Assembly (NCBI GenBank): GCA_034008185.1
Contig: CM067081.1
Coordinates: 17,359,821-17,423,820 of the forward strand
From: Gorsachius magnificus
Taxonomy: Eukaryota; Chordata; Aves; Pelecaniformes; Ardeidae
Direction: 5' to 3'
Length of the DNA: 64,000 nt
Shown here: piece by piece, positions 1 through 22,145 of the stretch
How positions within the stretch are numbered: the first letter of the stretch is position 1
Layout: each line of letters opens with the position of its first letter
Notes under the pieces: generated by a model
The model's input: the letters and a program-made list of their open reading frames with translations, nothing else
Told to the model about the DNA's origin: nothing
Database searches by the model: none
Made by a program: the position numbers and the translations under genes

Positions 1-5172
<5,172 letters not shown>

Positions 5173-5331
5173 GGATTCAAAGATATTTCTTTGGAGAGAT
5201 TTATGCATGGAGGAGCCAATGTGACTGGATTTCAGCTAGTAGATTTCAGTACCCCGATGGTAACTAAGCTGATGCAGCGCTGGAAGAAGCTGGACCAGAG
5301 AGAATACCCAGGATCTGAGACCCCACCAAAG
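5173..5331 (+). CDS. GRIA4: GRIA4 exon 6 (159 nt), amino-terminal domain
   Basis: This exon encodes 53 residues in phase 0, beginning [10 protein letters not shown] and ending GSETPPK, in the second lobe of the amino-terminal domain. It is the most diagnostic exon for subunit identity. [19 protein letters not shown] and [18 protein letters not shown] match GluA4 as I know it and differ clearly from GluA1, GluA2 and GluA3. One N-glycosylation sequon (NVT) is present. The acceptor is tttctag and the donor gtactg. Compared with the mammalian sequence I remember, Ile to Met (FMHGG), Asn to Ser (DFSTP) and Asp to Gln (LMQRW) are substitutions on a surface-exposed part of the domain. Confidence 0.95.
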
Positions 5332-7123
5332 GTACTGGTTGACCTGAAGCACTACCAAAGATATCACTCAAGTATTCTAATTTCTGATTAACATTCTTGA
5401 ATACATGAATGAAGACCTTAATATTTAGGCAGAGGAGAAGGCAGTTTATCTTACTGTTACTGGCAACTAATTATGCCTATCCTCATGATTGTATGATAGG
5501 AACACAAACTGCACACATTTCGCTAATGTACTTTAGTGTCCTTTGTCACTTATTCTCCAACTTCACCCCTTTACTGACAGGAATTAAAGGTCAAATACTT
5601 AACTGACAACTTAATTTCAACCAATTTTACATGAATTAGTCTAATTATCGAGATTGACTTAGAGTGCAGAGCTTTCCTGACAGCTGAATTCTTCTGTACA
5701 TGAGATATAACCACAACTGTGAATTTACTACCCTTAAATTTTCATTTGGATTTTCCTCTGGAAATTCTATCCACCTCAAAACCTGGTATAGTAATTGCTT
5801 TCAGGAATAATCTTACAGTGAAATTACATCTCAGTGTTCCTCTAATCCCTCGCAGATGGATAACAAAACATTTCTCTCACCTATAATTTTCTTGGCAGGC
5901 AAATCACAGCATAGCTATAAATATGACTTCATCAAAATAGTTCTCTTATTATATGTACTAATGCATATCAGACCTAGTTGAGACTGGGCTCCTTTGTGCT
6001 GGGCACTGTGCAAAGATAAGCAATCAGCCCTCCCTTGGCTGAGAGGATGGCAGGTTGGCAAAGTGTAGAGAAAGTATCAACACGGATAATATGAAGCATA
6101 GCTATGCAATTTGCTGAATATTCAATAAATTTATGTTCTGGAGGGAAAAGAAAACAAGGATACTGTGGGCTATGGTGTGCAGACATCCCCAAGTGCTGGT
6201 GACAGGAACAATTTAGCCTATGGGACTCCTTGCCCCATGAACCAGATTGTGCTGCCTCCTTCTGAGAAGTCATCATGATTAATCAAAACTGCATATAATT
6301 CACCTATGAATAACCAAAATTTAAGATTGTAAAAATAAACAATGTCCTAAACAGCTTATAAGATGCAAGGCGAAGGAAAGGGTGGAAATTAGACTTGAAT
6401 AAGTGAATTTAAATTTTAGAACTAACAAAGCATATCAGTAGCATCCCTGGCACATGAACAATGTCTCCTGGTGCAGTATGTCCATCAGAGGACCGTACTG
6501 AGAAAATGACCCTTTGTTCATGTGGCTCCAGGCTAACATCTGTTGAAGACTTGCTCTACACATTTCATTTGACATGTTCTCAACCTAAAGCAGTTACTGT
6601 AGTTAGTGTAGAAACACATATGGTTCAGTGCCCCATGTCATTTAGAGAGCCAACATTGGTTTTCCAAAAGGAAGAACATACCCTTGATCATTCTTAATTC
6701 CAATAGCCTGGATGTCTGCTCATTAGCCATGCACTTTTTCAGTTATATTTTTTGGGAGTTACTGTTTCTTTCTTTTCTTTTGAGTAAATTGGGTGGGTGA
6801 CATTATTCTCTAACATATAAGACAATTGGAAAAAAAATTAAGACTTTAATATCTCCAGTTAAATTTGTTTTTTCTAATAATTCTTCAGAGGCAGATTTCT
6901 CCACCCTTAAGAAATACAGTTTTAAAGCTGGAGCTACTGAAATGTACTCTTCTCGGTCTTGCGTTTGTTCCTTAGGAAAATTTTCTTTTGATTTTGAGAT
7001 TTTTTTTTTCTAAATGAAGGTGTAGAAACTGCTGCATAATGAATCAGACTAGAAATATCTGAGACAGCTGATCTTTGTAAAGACATGTCAACTCTAAATT
7101 GGTATGTTTGTCCATCTATTTAG
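5332..7123 (+). other. GRIA4: GRIA4 intron 6
   Basis: This is a 1.8 kb intron. The stretch at about 5975-6060 resembles an ancient amniote interspersed repeat (listed separately). The rest is AT-rich with no recognisable gene or repeat. Confidence 0.75.
5975..6060 (+). repeat. possible ancient amniote interspersed repeat fragment
   Basis: The words 'gggctcctttgtgctgggca' and 'ctgtgcaaa' follow the pattern of an old repeat tail that is common in reptile genomes (a cccattgtgctaggcgctgtacaaa-like word followed by a C-rich 'agtccctgcc'-like stretch). Here a 'cagccctcccttggctgag' stretch follows. The assignment is from memory and no family name is claimed. Confidence 0.3.
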
Positions 7124-12788
<5,665 letters not shown>

Positions 12789-12899
12789 GTTGGTTACTGG
12801 AATGACATGGATAAACTAGTTTTGATTCAGCATGAACCTACACTTGGAAATGACACTTCAGCTATTGAGAATAGAACAGTCGTTGTCACTACAATTTTG
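12789..12899 (+). CDS. GRIA4: GRIA4 exon 9 (111 nt), linker into ligand-binding domain
   Basis: This exon encodes 37 residues in phase 0, from [14 protein letters not shown] to [10 protein letters not shown], the last strand of the amino-terminal domain and the linker that enters S1. Two N-glycosylation sequons are present, NDT and NRT. VGYWN and NRTVVVTTI are conserved among AMPA receptors. [10 protein letters not shown] replaces the DVPTLGNDTA I expect in mammals, and the last codon is TTG (Leu) where mammals have Met. The acceptor is tttgcag and the donor gtaagg. Confidence 0.93.
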
Positions 12900-14148
12900 G
12901 TAAGGTGTTTCTTTTTTTAATGCTTATACTGGTGTGTGACACAATCTCATTTATAGTTATGGTCTAATTTAGTCTGCCAGTTCCTACGTTAGTGGGAGGG
13001 TGAGGGCCATATATCTTAATTATCTTGACTGTCATGTCTGTACAGAGGCTTTATGGTACGCATTCAATATAATGATCCTCTTGAAATCAGGTTTTTTAAA
13101 TTGAGTTGTGGTAATTTTTTTCCTTTATTCAGTCTTTTCCATTTTTCACTAAAGTAAGTCTCAGAAATACAAGTGAACTCTTTCAGTCACTAATTGATAA
13201 ATCTTCACTCACAAGAAATGGGAAGAAAAACCTGAAACCTCTAAACGACAGAACTGAACAGAGGGTATAAAATGAGGTGTTTGTCATGCCACTGTCTTTT
13301 TTTGTTGATACATTATAAATTCAAAATTGGCATTAGCAAGAGCTAAAATTCTAAGTAGTATAGTTGAGTCAGCCTGTCAGAACTGGATTATTTACTTCTA
13401 ATTGTGATTGAAAACATGAATTTAGTAGATGCATTTGAAGGTATTTCTTAATATGTTTATTCAGCATTTCAATAAAATTTCCATTATAATAAAATCAAAA
13501 TAGATCTGGTGTTTGGTTTTCCAGTGTTACTGGTGTTTTTAAAGAGTGGTTGCAAAGGAGAATGCAGTTGCTTCATTCATTTACATTTTTAATACACAGT
13601 TTTTCAAAACCATTTTTTCCTACAAATCTGTATTTTAAACAAAATATTTAACAATTTTCCCTCTGAAGTCAGACATGCCCTTTTAAGCTGATGTTTGTCA
13701 AAGCCAACTGGCAAAGGGTGACCTTTACGTGACTGCTTTTAAGATTTTACATCTCAGTTCACTGCCCTTTTCACCTGCTTCATTTGGACAAGACTTTTTA
13801 ACCCTTTAGAATAAGCTGTGTCTCAAATGAGAAGGAATATTCTGTATGTATTGTTAAGCAATAGTTTTTCTAATTCAATATAGAGTTGAAAATAATCCAA
13901 AGGAAAGTGTCAAGACATTTTCTTACTCAGAAATGTATTTAGTTACCAGATTTCCAGCAGTGTGTATCAGCATTTATACATTAAGCATGTCTTAACAAAC
14001 CTCCTGTCGAGGATTGTCATTCCAGGATGCAAACCAACCAAACTCCTATACAGGAATTCAGAATGTTAACTCCTAACCAAATGGTGTAACTTTTTATTTT
14101 ATTTTATTTTTTTGCATGGGACATTTAAAATATATGTATCTTTTTCCT

Positions 14149-14170
14149 AAAAAAAAAAAAAAAAAAAAAA
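14149..14170 (+). repeat. poly(A) tract, 22 bp
   Basis: An uninterrupted run of 22 adenines lies within intron 9, about 50 bp after a TTTTATTTTATTTTA-rich stretch. No retrotransposon body was recognised upstream of it. Confidence 0.9.
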
Positions 14171-17100
14171 GACTTGGTGATGGAAAAAAAATATACTTCA
14201 GTACAGTCCTCCTCTTTTCAGCCTCTGATGAAGAATCCTATTTTAAGAAATTGATCAAGGAAGAAAAGAGTCCCAAGATGCTGCGAACATTCCTAACTAA
14301 GGCTCAAGTATTAACCACCAGTCTAGTAGCATTGAGCTAATTTTTCCATATGGATTACTGTTCCTCTGACTGGATGACCAGGCACTGAACCACCAAGAAA
14401 AGTTCTGTGACTAATCTGAAATGTCTAGAACAGATGACGTTAACCTTCAACTTTGCCAAGCTGAGAAGAGAACGATGTGAATAACAAGCTTTCAGTCGAA
14501 ATTTTCCTCTCATACCAATCCTGATATCTTTGACTGAAGCTACCATACATGAATACTGTAATTTCCATAAATAGCTTCAAGCTTAGGAGAAGCAAGTAAA
14601 AAATAATAATGAAAAGTAATATAAAAGGTTCTTGTTTGCCAGAAAGGAAAAAAAGGAAAACAAGAAAGCTTTTAAAATGTGTTATCTTGCCTGTCCTGTT
14701 TGCATTGAAGCATTTTGATGTGCATAATAAATGTTATCTTCAGAAGAATTTTTCCAGTCCCAGTATTGAAAGGACTGGTGGGATCATTTTCAAAACCAAA
14801 AAGCTGAATTAATATTCCAAAGCATGCCCTATGTTTATGCAGCATGTCATTTTGGGATAAATGCAATTATTTGAAAGCAGCACTGCTTCTTTACCAAAAG
14901 TGTCCCCTTTTCAGTGTTTCGAAATCAGAGTGCAAGAGAAATATATCAGAATTTGGTTTGAATAAGAATATATGGTGAATTCTGCCTTATCATGCCCATC
15001 TCCCATGGACTCCACTGGGAGCTGCACACATGATGCTGAAGGCAGATTAGAGCCATGATTCTTAATATTGGCCTGCCAGGGCAATGTATTTAGCATTCAC
15101 AAGCATATGTTCACACACATAAGGAAAAGATATATTTAGCTAGAATAACTTTCAGAATCCTGTTATTTTGCTCTTCTCTGTATTATGGTCATGTTGCAAA
15201 TGCCAGACAGAGACTTTCTGACCTCTTCATTGCCCTCTTCACATTGAAGGGAAGTTGAACGATTGTAGATGACACATATAATTTTGGTTGCATGCATATT
15301 TTCCAACATTAAACTGAAAAGCTTCTGCAACCAGTGCTGTCAGGCTTTTCAGTCTTCAAAGACAGGTGTCACGGCAGCGTAAGAAAAGTTTACGAGTTTT
15401 CAGCATGGCTCGCTTTAATTTTTGCCTGACGCCAAATAGCACAAGTTGATTTGCCTGCTGTTTCTTCAGTTTTCATTTGTCTATGCTTTGCTGTAATGTG
15501 GCTGTATGGCTATTGCATAAAAGGTGCATTATAACAAATTAGCTTGGCAATCAACTAACTTACTACAGTGTTTTCTACTTGGCAAAATGTTATGTTCATT
15601 TGTAACGTAGTGAGAGCATGTGGAATTTATTTTACAGTTTTGGTTTAGCGCATAGGCACTCCACCTATCTCTGATCAGTCACGTGGTGAAGGAGCAGCCC
15701 AGAGAGAGGTGGCAGCAGGGGCAGCTGATGCTCTTGACTCTACCAGCTGCCGTGCAGCCCAGCTTTTTATAGTTCCTGGGAGAGCCCAGTGTCCTGCACC
15801 TCATGAGATGCACAGGAAGGGACAGATTTTCTACCTGTGTTCAGAAGTATTCCCTCCAGGGGGTGCTTGGGACCTCCAAGTGCATAATAGTTTTATTGTA
15901 TGACTAGAGGAGGGATGCCATGTGCAGCCTTCCTCCAATACCAAGGTAGAGGGAAAGACTTAACCAGCTAGGAAGAATGGTCATCTCTAATTTAGCAAGT
16001 TGAGAAATGCAGTGACCAGATGTTGAGGTAGAACATAGGAGAGTCGTCTGGGAAGACTGCTCCAAACTCTCTAATCCATTGCATGATACAGCCAACTCTG
16101 TACCTACTCTGAGACTGCCAAACTTTAAAAATCATAAAAATCCTGTAGAACAAAATCTCTATATACAATGAGCTGCATCTGCATCTTGGCTTCCAGCTCA
16201 ATACTTTAATGAGATTGTCTTGCTGTGAAGATTAAGCTTCAATGGCAGGATCCAGTTTGAGAATGAGTCACGTAGATGTAGATGGCTTTACAAAGGGTAT
16301 TGATTCAGTTGCCCACTTACAAGCACTCAGTGACATTTAAGATGCTCTAGGATATACTGCCTACCCCCGATTTGTTACACTGGCAGGATGACACTTGCCT
16401 GTTTTACTCCATATATGACCACTCCATGTGGATTTCTCAGCTAGTGTATTTTGTTTCAGGCATGTGGGATGAGTTGTGCCCCAAGTATGAAAGCTTTCAT
16501 CAAAGTCCACAAAGATTTAGAAATTGATTCAGTGGCCCGTGGGTGGATGGCTAGCACTGAGGATATCAGACCTATCCGTAAAGGGCCAGCACAAAGGACC
16601 TGCAGAACGGCACTTGGAGGTCAAGCAGGCTACCTTAGGGCATCTTAGATGACAGATACCTTCATTAGGTGACTGAGAACCACCCTCATTCTTTTGACTG
16701 ATACAGTCTCGACAGAGTCTTACCTCAAAAATACTAACTATAACCTCCTTTCTCATAATAGAAAAATATTTTTTCATCAGAAATTTTATTAATTAAATTC
16801 TTTAGTAGACTGGAGAAAAAAGTAAAGTTTGTTGCATGACAATAATAAAAACTTCAAACCGAATCCTGAACACTTTATTCAGAAAAAAAAATGAAAACCA
16901 CAAAAAATTTCCATTGACATGTACAAAAGTTTCTTTCAGAATAAAGTGTGATAATGTGTGCCACTCCTGTTCTATAAATGAGACGTTTCCTTGCACAAAT
17001 ATTTGTCACTTTTACAAACTAATTTTACAATGTTTAAAGATTTTGAAATGAACTTTAGAATAGGAAAGCCAAACATAGATCCGTTTGGTATTTGGGTTAG

Positions 17101-19659
17101 TTACTTTCTCCAGCTTGCCTTATAGTATAAGTCATCACTTGTGAGCATTTTACTGTACACATGAATTTGTGGCAATGTGGTGGAATGATTTGTTTACATC
17201 TATAAAGGTAATTGTTGCAGACATCAACTTGTATTTACAAATGTTAAGTATTGTTATAAAATTGTGAATTATATAAGTAAAGCTTGCACCATTTCAAATA
17301 TCTGTTCCGTGCTAGTCATTGATCATTTCAATGTGGACTTTTCCTTGATTCACTACCCATAGAATACTATTAAGCAGCTGAAATCCTGCAAATATTGCTT
17401 CATTCAGCAGCAAGTTGAACCTGTGTTACACATCAGTAGGTTAAGAGTTTATAGTTCAAAAATGTAGTGAATAAAAAGGTGGTGGGGAAAAATAGTATTT
17501 TATTAGACAAAATGCTGTAACTGGAAATGGTGAAAAAGGATGCCTAAAGTTTTCAGCTATTTCAGCTGTTCTAATAGAAGATATTACCTTTCCATAGATA
17601 CCTTGCATCTCTTATGTCTTTAGACTAGCATGGTTACGCTAACATTACTACTAATTTAGAAAATGCTATTGTAATAGATTATACAGAAAAAATCATCTTT
17701 TTCAGTGCCACAGATAGAAAAGCACATCAAGATATGGCTGAGTACATTCTATTGATCCATTCAGATATTTCATGACTTTGCAGTGTGACCTTGCGAGTTC
17801 ATCTGTATAAGCTGCTTGATAGCAAATCAGTAAAACTTGCCTTTCAGTGCCCTGATGTTATTATAATAACATCTGCACACCTCATTAGTTTGAAACACCC
17901 CCAAAGTCTGAAATGGACAGAATTTAAAACTAGTGCTACTATGCGATTTTTTTTTTTTGCAAACAATCTTTATCAGAAAGCCACATTCAGTCCCACCCAC
18001 CACCCCCCAAATTCTACCTTGAAAATACATCTCATTATTTGGCAGGTAGTGTAGGCACAACAATTAAAGAAACTGTTATTTATTCTCTGTAAAATAGGTA
18101 GGAGGGAAAGGACAGCATAGCAAACAAAAGGTAGTAGGTGTTCCCTTTATTTTTAATTGTATTGTTTCACACTGGCAGATCTCACTCAATTGCTCCTTCT
18201 TTTAAAGCAGTCACAGCAAGAGGTACTACCTCACTCTGTAAGAGAATTGCATTATAAGTGATATTCCTTCCTGTATTTTGCTCTAAATCGGTAAGACCAG
18301 AGTGTGTAGAAAGAGAAGTGGATGAGGAGAGAACCAGTGTGGTTCCTCCAAGTCACCCAACAGATCCCTGCCAGAACCCAGGTGTTCTGAGCCCTCACTT
18401 GGTGATCCCTCCACTGGATCAGATTCCCGCTGCTTGCACCTACCAGGTGACATTGGATCCCACTGCTTCTTTCCCTCTCAGCATTCCCTCACAGAACTCG
18501 TGGGGAGGAGGGCTGAAGTTTATTTAGCCTTTAACAGGAAAGATAAGGTGTCTGTCACCTTCCTTTGCGGTGCAGACACAGTTGAAATGTTTTTTTGTAG
18601 CAGCTCTGTCAGTGATGAGGTGCAAGCAGAAGCACAGTGTCTGGGTTTTGAGAGAAGGAACAGGCTGACCTGGTCTCCTCTGTGCCTGTCTGCTTTGTGT
18701 CCCTCTCCAGAATTATTATTTCCTGGTGTGACTTTAATTGTATGCCTTTGGCTTGGGATTTATAAGAAAGGCTGAATCAGAAGAGCTAACAAGTCACTAA
18801 CTCTGGTCTTTGAAAAACAAAATTGCTTTGAGGTGACGCAAGCAAATGTAACTGAAGCTTGTAAGGGAAGTCCACAAATGCAGGATACTGGACAAAACTT
18901 GGTTGTATTTCTAGCTAGAAGTTGGCTAAATCAAGGTCAGGAGCCACAGTATTTTTCACCTCTGTTTATTTTTAACCATTTATGTGAAATAACATGTAGA
19001 AAGACCCAGATTTTGACTTTCCCATTCATGAGAACAAAGAGCCTACATAAGAGAGGAACATTTGATTCATGTGCCCAAAATACTTCATAAAATCCAGATC
19101 TACTACAAAGGGAAGGCAGGACCCCTTCTCCTTGCTCTTCTCTCTCCTTCCCTGTGGAAGACAAGTGGTTGGGATTAAGCTGATTTAGCTGGGGATTGGA
19201 ATACAAGAAATGGTGCAGGCTGCTGGTAATGCTCAGCAGTTTTCCTTTGATGAGACAAACTCTGTACAGGCAAAGGCATGGCAAAGGCATCGCACTGCAT
19301 CACTGTAGTAATTACAGTCTGTAGTTATTGCTTAGCTCAGTGGTCTTCCCAGTGCCCAGGCCACATGCATCAGGATGGTAACAACTTGTTTGGTGATTGC
19401 CCCAGTATTAGAAGTTCTTGGCGATCCTTAGCCGTGCAGTGGTCTTACGACTATGTGCTCAAGAAATGCAACAATCTGCTGTTGTCAACCTGTAATTTCT
19501 CCGGGCATGTATACTTATGTATAGATTGGGGAACCAGGTAGTCAGACAGAATTTGACTTCGGAAGTGACCATTGTGGACACATTTCTATGCTATAAGGTT
19601 CCTTAGCTGAAGTAATGGCCATAATACATCAATGGCCTCCAACACTGAATTACTGCTAA

Positions 19660-20219
19660 GGGATTGGGGCCCAAAGATTTTGCCCCTGTACTCAGCACTG
19701 GTGAGGCCGCACCTCGAATACTGTGTCCAGTTTTGGGCCCCTCACTACAAGAAAGATGTTGTGTTGCTAGAACGTCCAAAGCTGGTGAGGGGTCTGTAGC
19801 CCAAGTCTTACAAGGAGCAGCTGAGGGAACTGGGGTTGTTTAGTCTGAAGAAAAGGAGGCTGAGGGGAGACTTTATTGCTCTCTACAACTGCCTGAAAGG
19901 AGGTTGTAGTGAGGTGGGTGTTGGTCTCTTCTCCCAAGTAACAAGTGATAGGATGAGGGAAAACAGCCTCAAGCTGCGGCAGGGGAGGTTTAGATTGGAT
20001 ATTAGGAAAATTTTTTCCAGTGAAAGGGTTGTCAAGCATTGGAGCGGGCTGCCCAGGGAAGTGGTTGAGTCCCCGTCCCTGGAGGTATTTAAAAGATGGG
20101 TAGATGTGGTGCTTAGGGACATGGTTTAGTGGTGGAATGGCAGGGTTAGGTTAACGGTTGGACTTGATGATCCTAAAGGTCTTTTCCAACCTAAACAACT
20201 CTATGACTCTATGATTCTA
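19660..20219 (+). mobile_element. CR1 LINE, 5'-truncated 3' end
   Basis: This is the 3' end of a CR1 non-LTR retrotransposon, in the same direction as GRIA4. The translation shows the carboxy-terminal part of the CR1 reverse transcriptase [23 protein letters not shown], then FRLDIRKIF and [18 protein letters not shown]. The ORF stays open from about 19836 to 20129, with earlier breaks (a stop where CR1 copies usually read GLEH). The short 3' UTR ends in the bird-typical tctatgactctatgattcta at 20200-20219. It is truncated at its 5' end, as most CR1 copies are. The start is approximate. Confidence 0.92.
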
Positions 20220-21938
20220 AGAAGGATGTGACTGGAGGACAGGTGTTCTGGGAATACACCCAAGATTGATACATTCCTACAGTCCTTAGGAACCTGACTC
20301 TTGTCTGTAAGGAAACACCAGAGCTTCCTCATTCCCAGAAAGGGTTGAATTTAATCTGGAACCTTTCTCTCACATTGAAGTAAATGAACTAAACAACTTT
20401 CTCCACTAATACTACACAAAGTTCCATTCTGCCACCCTTATACGGAGGTGGGTCCTGGGCAGAATTACCATAGGGAGTAAACTTACATACATAAAGGGAA
20501 TAGTGCCTCCCACGTGTAACCTGTCTCTTTTCTATTTCTCTGCCTTTTCACCTTATAACAGTAAATTAAAGACACTGTTGAGGCTTGCCTCTCAAGTTCT
20601 TCTCTTGGGTGGATCCAAACCCTGCTAATAGGAGCTACATATTGGTATCCAAAAGGAAAAAATTTACCTGACACACTGAAAAATACTGGAATTGGTTTAT
20701 TCCATCCCCCTATTGCTCATGTAATGCCACATACCCTCCATTGTTAAACACCTAATAGAGGTTACAAAATTGTTGTTGCCTACAGCTGATGTTGATGTAG
20801 TTTCAATAAAGCAGACATGCTCAGACTACACATTTACCTTTATTTTATTTTTTTACTAATTATCTATGTAGGAAAGAAGTGAATAGAGGAGAGTGCTACC
20901 AAGGTTAGTGTCAAAAAAACAACATTTGCCAGGGCCAGCACAGAGAAAACTTAAGTTGCTGGTATTTTGTGATGTAAATTCAAACAAAGGGTGACATAAG
21001 TGACAAGTATTTTATCTGGAACTGGCTATGAATATGAGTTATGTGAAGTAATTTAAAATAACACCGGAAAGTATAGTTTTACATAATGATTGCTAAAGTC
21101 TGAGTCCACACAGAGCAAAAAAGAAAAATGTAATCTCGGTTTCCCAATGTTACCTTGGTTTCCGAATCACATAATGTTCACTATTGTAATAGTATGGTTT
21201 ACAGAGGGAATGTAAGATCCACTTTTTGAGTCAGGTTTTACTTGCTTTCAATGTCACTCGCCAACCAAAAATATTTCCATACTTCTTTTTCATGCAGCAT
21301 GTAAAGTAAGTGTCAGCTTAATACCATTCTTGTCCATGCAAATTGCTTAGATTCATCCTAAAAGACCTTGCAGAATGTGCACTATTTATTCAAAGGAGAA
21401 GATATGTGTTTCCTTGGGAACGTATTTCTATGTTCTCACTAAAATGTATGTAGCCTCATAGTAACTGTGCATTCTAAACCCCCAAAAAGCAAGTCGCTCA
21501 GGCTGTGCATCTGAAATTATGTAGACAGTAACCACACTATGTTAGAGGATATGCTTACTTACTGAAGTCAAAAGTGTAAATTATAACTTGCATTATCCCA
21601 CTGTCATTTGCATTGTATAGGTTCAACCTCTATTCATGCTTTAAATTTAGCATACGGTCTTTCATTTAAATCAAAGTAAAATTTACGTGCATTCTTGGAT
21701 AGTTTTTGTGTTTATAATTTGCAAGGTTGATAAATCTTGTTAAATGTATAAACCAAATTACAGTGTAAATAGTATAACTTTCCAGAAGGATTTCTGTTAT
21801 TACATTTTAATTTAAATGTGTTGATACTATCCATGAACTTTTGATAAAATGTGTGTTATTCAGTCAGTAGATGACGTGTTACTTTTCAGAGAATATTCTG
21901 TATACTTCTCCTTTACAGTTCTACTTCTTTCATTATAG

Positions 21939-22145
21939 GAAGCCCCATATGTTATGTTCAAGAAAAACCATGATACGTTTGAAGGGAATGACAAGTTTGA
22001 AGGATACTGTGTAGATCTGGCGTCAGAAATTGCAAAACATATTGGTATCAAGTACAAAATTGCCATTGTTCCTGATGGAAAATATGGAGCAAGGGATCCA
22101 GAGACAAAAATCTGGAATGGGATGGTGGGAGAACTTGTTTATGGG
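21939..22145 (+). CDS. GRIA4: GRIA4 exon 10 (207 nt), start of S1 ligand-binding half
   Basis: This exon encodes 69 residues in phase 0, from [20 protein letters not shown] to GMVGELVYG. It contains the [15 protein letters not shown] helix and the PDGKYGARD segment of S1, one half of the bilobed glutamate-binding domain. The 207 nt length fits exon 10 of AMPA receptor genes. The acceptor is cattatag; the donor gtaagc follows GGG. Relative to mammalian GluA4 as I remember it, the first part carries several changes (Ser to Ala, Tyr to Phe twice, EM to DT, DADT to DPET), while the helix is unchanged. Confidence 0.95.

Larger units (their letters stand above)
12900..21938 (+). other. GRIA4: GRIA4 intron 9
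   Basis: This is a 9.0 kb AT-rich intron. It holds a CR1 copy (about 19660-20219) and a run of 22 A at 14149-14170. A word near 14998-15030 (tcccatggactccactggga) resembles a palindromic motif found in old amniote repeats. No coding exon was recognised. Confidence 0.75.
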
